Positions 63,364 through 64,000 of a stretch of 64,000 nucleotides of DNA are shown in pieces. Position numbers and translations under genes: made by a program. Under the pieces are notes generated by a model. It searched no databases and was not told the origin of the DNA. It worked only from the letters and a program-made list of their open reading frames with translations. Each line of letters opens with the position of its first letter. Position 1 is the stretch's first letter. The stretch spans positions 5,256,393 to 5,320,392 of the forward strand of contig NW_004450302.1 of the NCBI RefSeq assembly GCF_000321225.1. Direction: 5' to 3'. The DNA comes from Odobenus rosmarus divergens (lineage: Eukaryota; Chordata; Mammalia; Carnivora; Odobenidae).

Positions 63364-63509
63364 GAATTTATTTATTTATTTATTTGGGAGGTGGGGGAGG
63401 GGGGAGGGAGAGAGAATCTTAAGCAGGCTAGACTCGGGGCTCGATCTCATGACCTGAGCCGAAATGAAGAGTTAGATGCTCAAATGACTGAGCCACCCAA
63501 GCGCCCCTG
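63364..63509 (-). repeat. CanSINE, partly deleted
   Basis: G/A-rich body shortened (GGGGGAGGGGGGAGGGAG). Ends GAGCCACCCAAGCGCCCC. Confidence 0.85.
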
Positions 63510-63550
63510 GAATAAAGTCTTAAACCTTGGATTTAAAAAACCAACTGCAG

Positions 63551-63755
63551 GGGTGCCTGGGTGGCTCAGTTGGTTAAGCAGCTGCCTTTGACTCAGGTCA
63601 CGATCCCAGGGTCCTGGGATTGAGCCCCATGGTGGGCTCCCTGCTCAGTAGTGCATCTGCTTCTCCTTCTCCCTCTGCTCCTCCCTCTTCCCGACTCGTA
63701 CGTGTGCTCTTTCTCAAATAAATAAGTAAATAAAATCTTAAACAAACAAACAAAA
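63551..63755 (+). repeat. CanSINE
   Basis: Faces the preceding minus copies. Near-repeats AAAAAACCAACTGCAG / AAAAAACAACTGCAG flank it. Confidence 0.92.
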
Positions 63756-63876
63756 CAAAAAACAACTGCAGCTGGAAAGGGGCTAGAACTTGGCAAGTCT
63801 CAAAAGGAAAGCCCCCAGAAGCTTTTGTCTCCAAATCCAGAGCTTGTCCTTTGGGGACTGAGGGAGGGCCCAATTC

Positions 63877-64000
63877 TTTTTTTTTTTTTTAAGATTTTAT
63901 TTATTTGACAGAGAGATAGAGAGAGCACAAGTAGGCAGAGTGGCAGGCAGAGGGAGAGGGAGAAGCAGACTCCCCCCCTTGAGCGGGGAGCCCAACGCAG
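63877..64000 (-). repeat. CanSINE cut by the window edge
   Basis: Poly(T) and body present; the head lies beyond base 64000. Confidence 0.88.

Larger units (their letters stand above)
60383..64000 (-). other. MBTD1: MBTD1 intron reaching the window edge
   Basis: Holds an L1 3' end, an L2 fragment, a Tigger-type element and a cluster of CanSINEs from 62505 to the edge. No reading frame matching the missing N-terminal MBTD1 exons was found on either strand. Confidence 0.6.

Noticed and set aside
60383..64000. Search for the missing N-terminal MBTD1 exons (acidic Ser/Glu-rich start)
   Set aside because: No frame on the minus strand resembles it in this interval; the exons must lie beyond the window.

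Overview
This is vertebrate nuclear DNA from a carnivoran mammal. About 50 copies or fragments of the tRNA-Lys-derived carnivore SINE (CanSINE/SINEC) are scattered on both strands, together with a carnivore-type L1 end and the usual old mammalian repeats (MIR, L2, MER5-like, MaLR LTR, Tigger-like). Protein details agree with a caniform, but the species cannot be fixed from the sequence alone. There is no prokaryotic, plasmid or phage content.

Layout. Positions 1-10190 are repeat-rich intergenic DNA with no gene. NME1 (nucleoside diphosphate kinase A) lies at about 10325-18370 on +: a non-coding first exon and four coding exons give a complete 152-residue protein. NME2 (NDP kinase B) follows on the same strand. 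Its CpG island starts near 19080, its four coding exons span 19961-22596, and its poly(A) signal is at 22715; it also encodes 152 residues. MBTD1 (four-MBT-repeat chromatin reader) is on - and converges on NME2. Its poly(A) signal is at 25453, its 3' UTR is about 3.1 kb, its stop codon is at 28527, and 14 constitutive coding exons run up to 60382. The first ~51 codons lie beyond the right edge. The reconstructed frame (577 residues in the window plus 51 outside) equals the 628-residue length of human MBTD1.

Function. NME1 and NME2 form mixed hexamers that regenerate NTPs from NDPs; both also have nuclear roles. MBTD1 reads H4K20me1/2 and is a subunit of the TIP60/NuA4 complex. The linkage is conserved synteny, not an operon.

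Most interesting points: (1) a 192-nt phase 1-1 open cassette with splice sites in the last MBTD1 intron (33664-33855), which would add 64 residues including a PPPY motif; (2) the NME2 coding exon carries only three bases before its ATG, so the NME1-NME2 readthrough fusion known in human would be out of frame here; (3) a strong G-quadruplex motif ~60 bp upstream of the NME2 ATG, notable because NME2 is itself a reported G4-associated factor; (4) a CanSINE inserted ~23 bp from the last NME2 splice acceptor, duplicating a branch-point-like motif; (5) a GC-AG intron in NME2; (6) several multi-level nested insertions with readable target-site duplications. No wholly new biological system was found.
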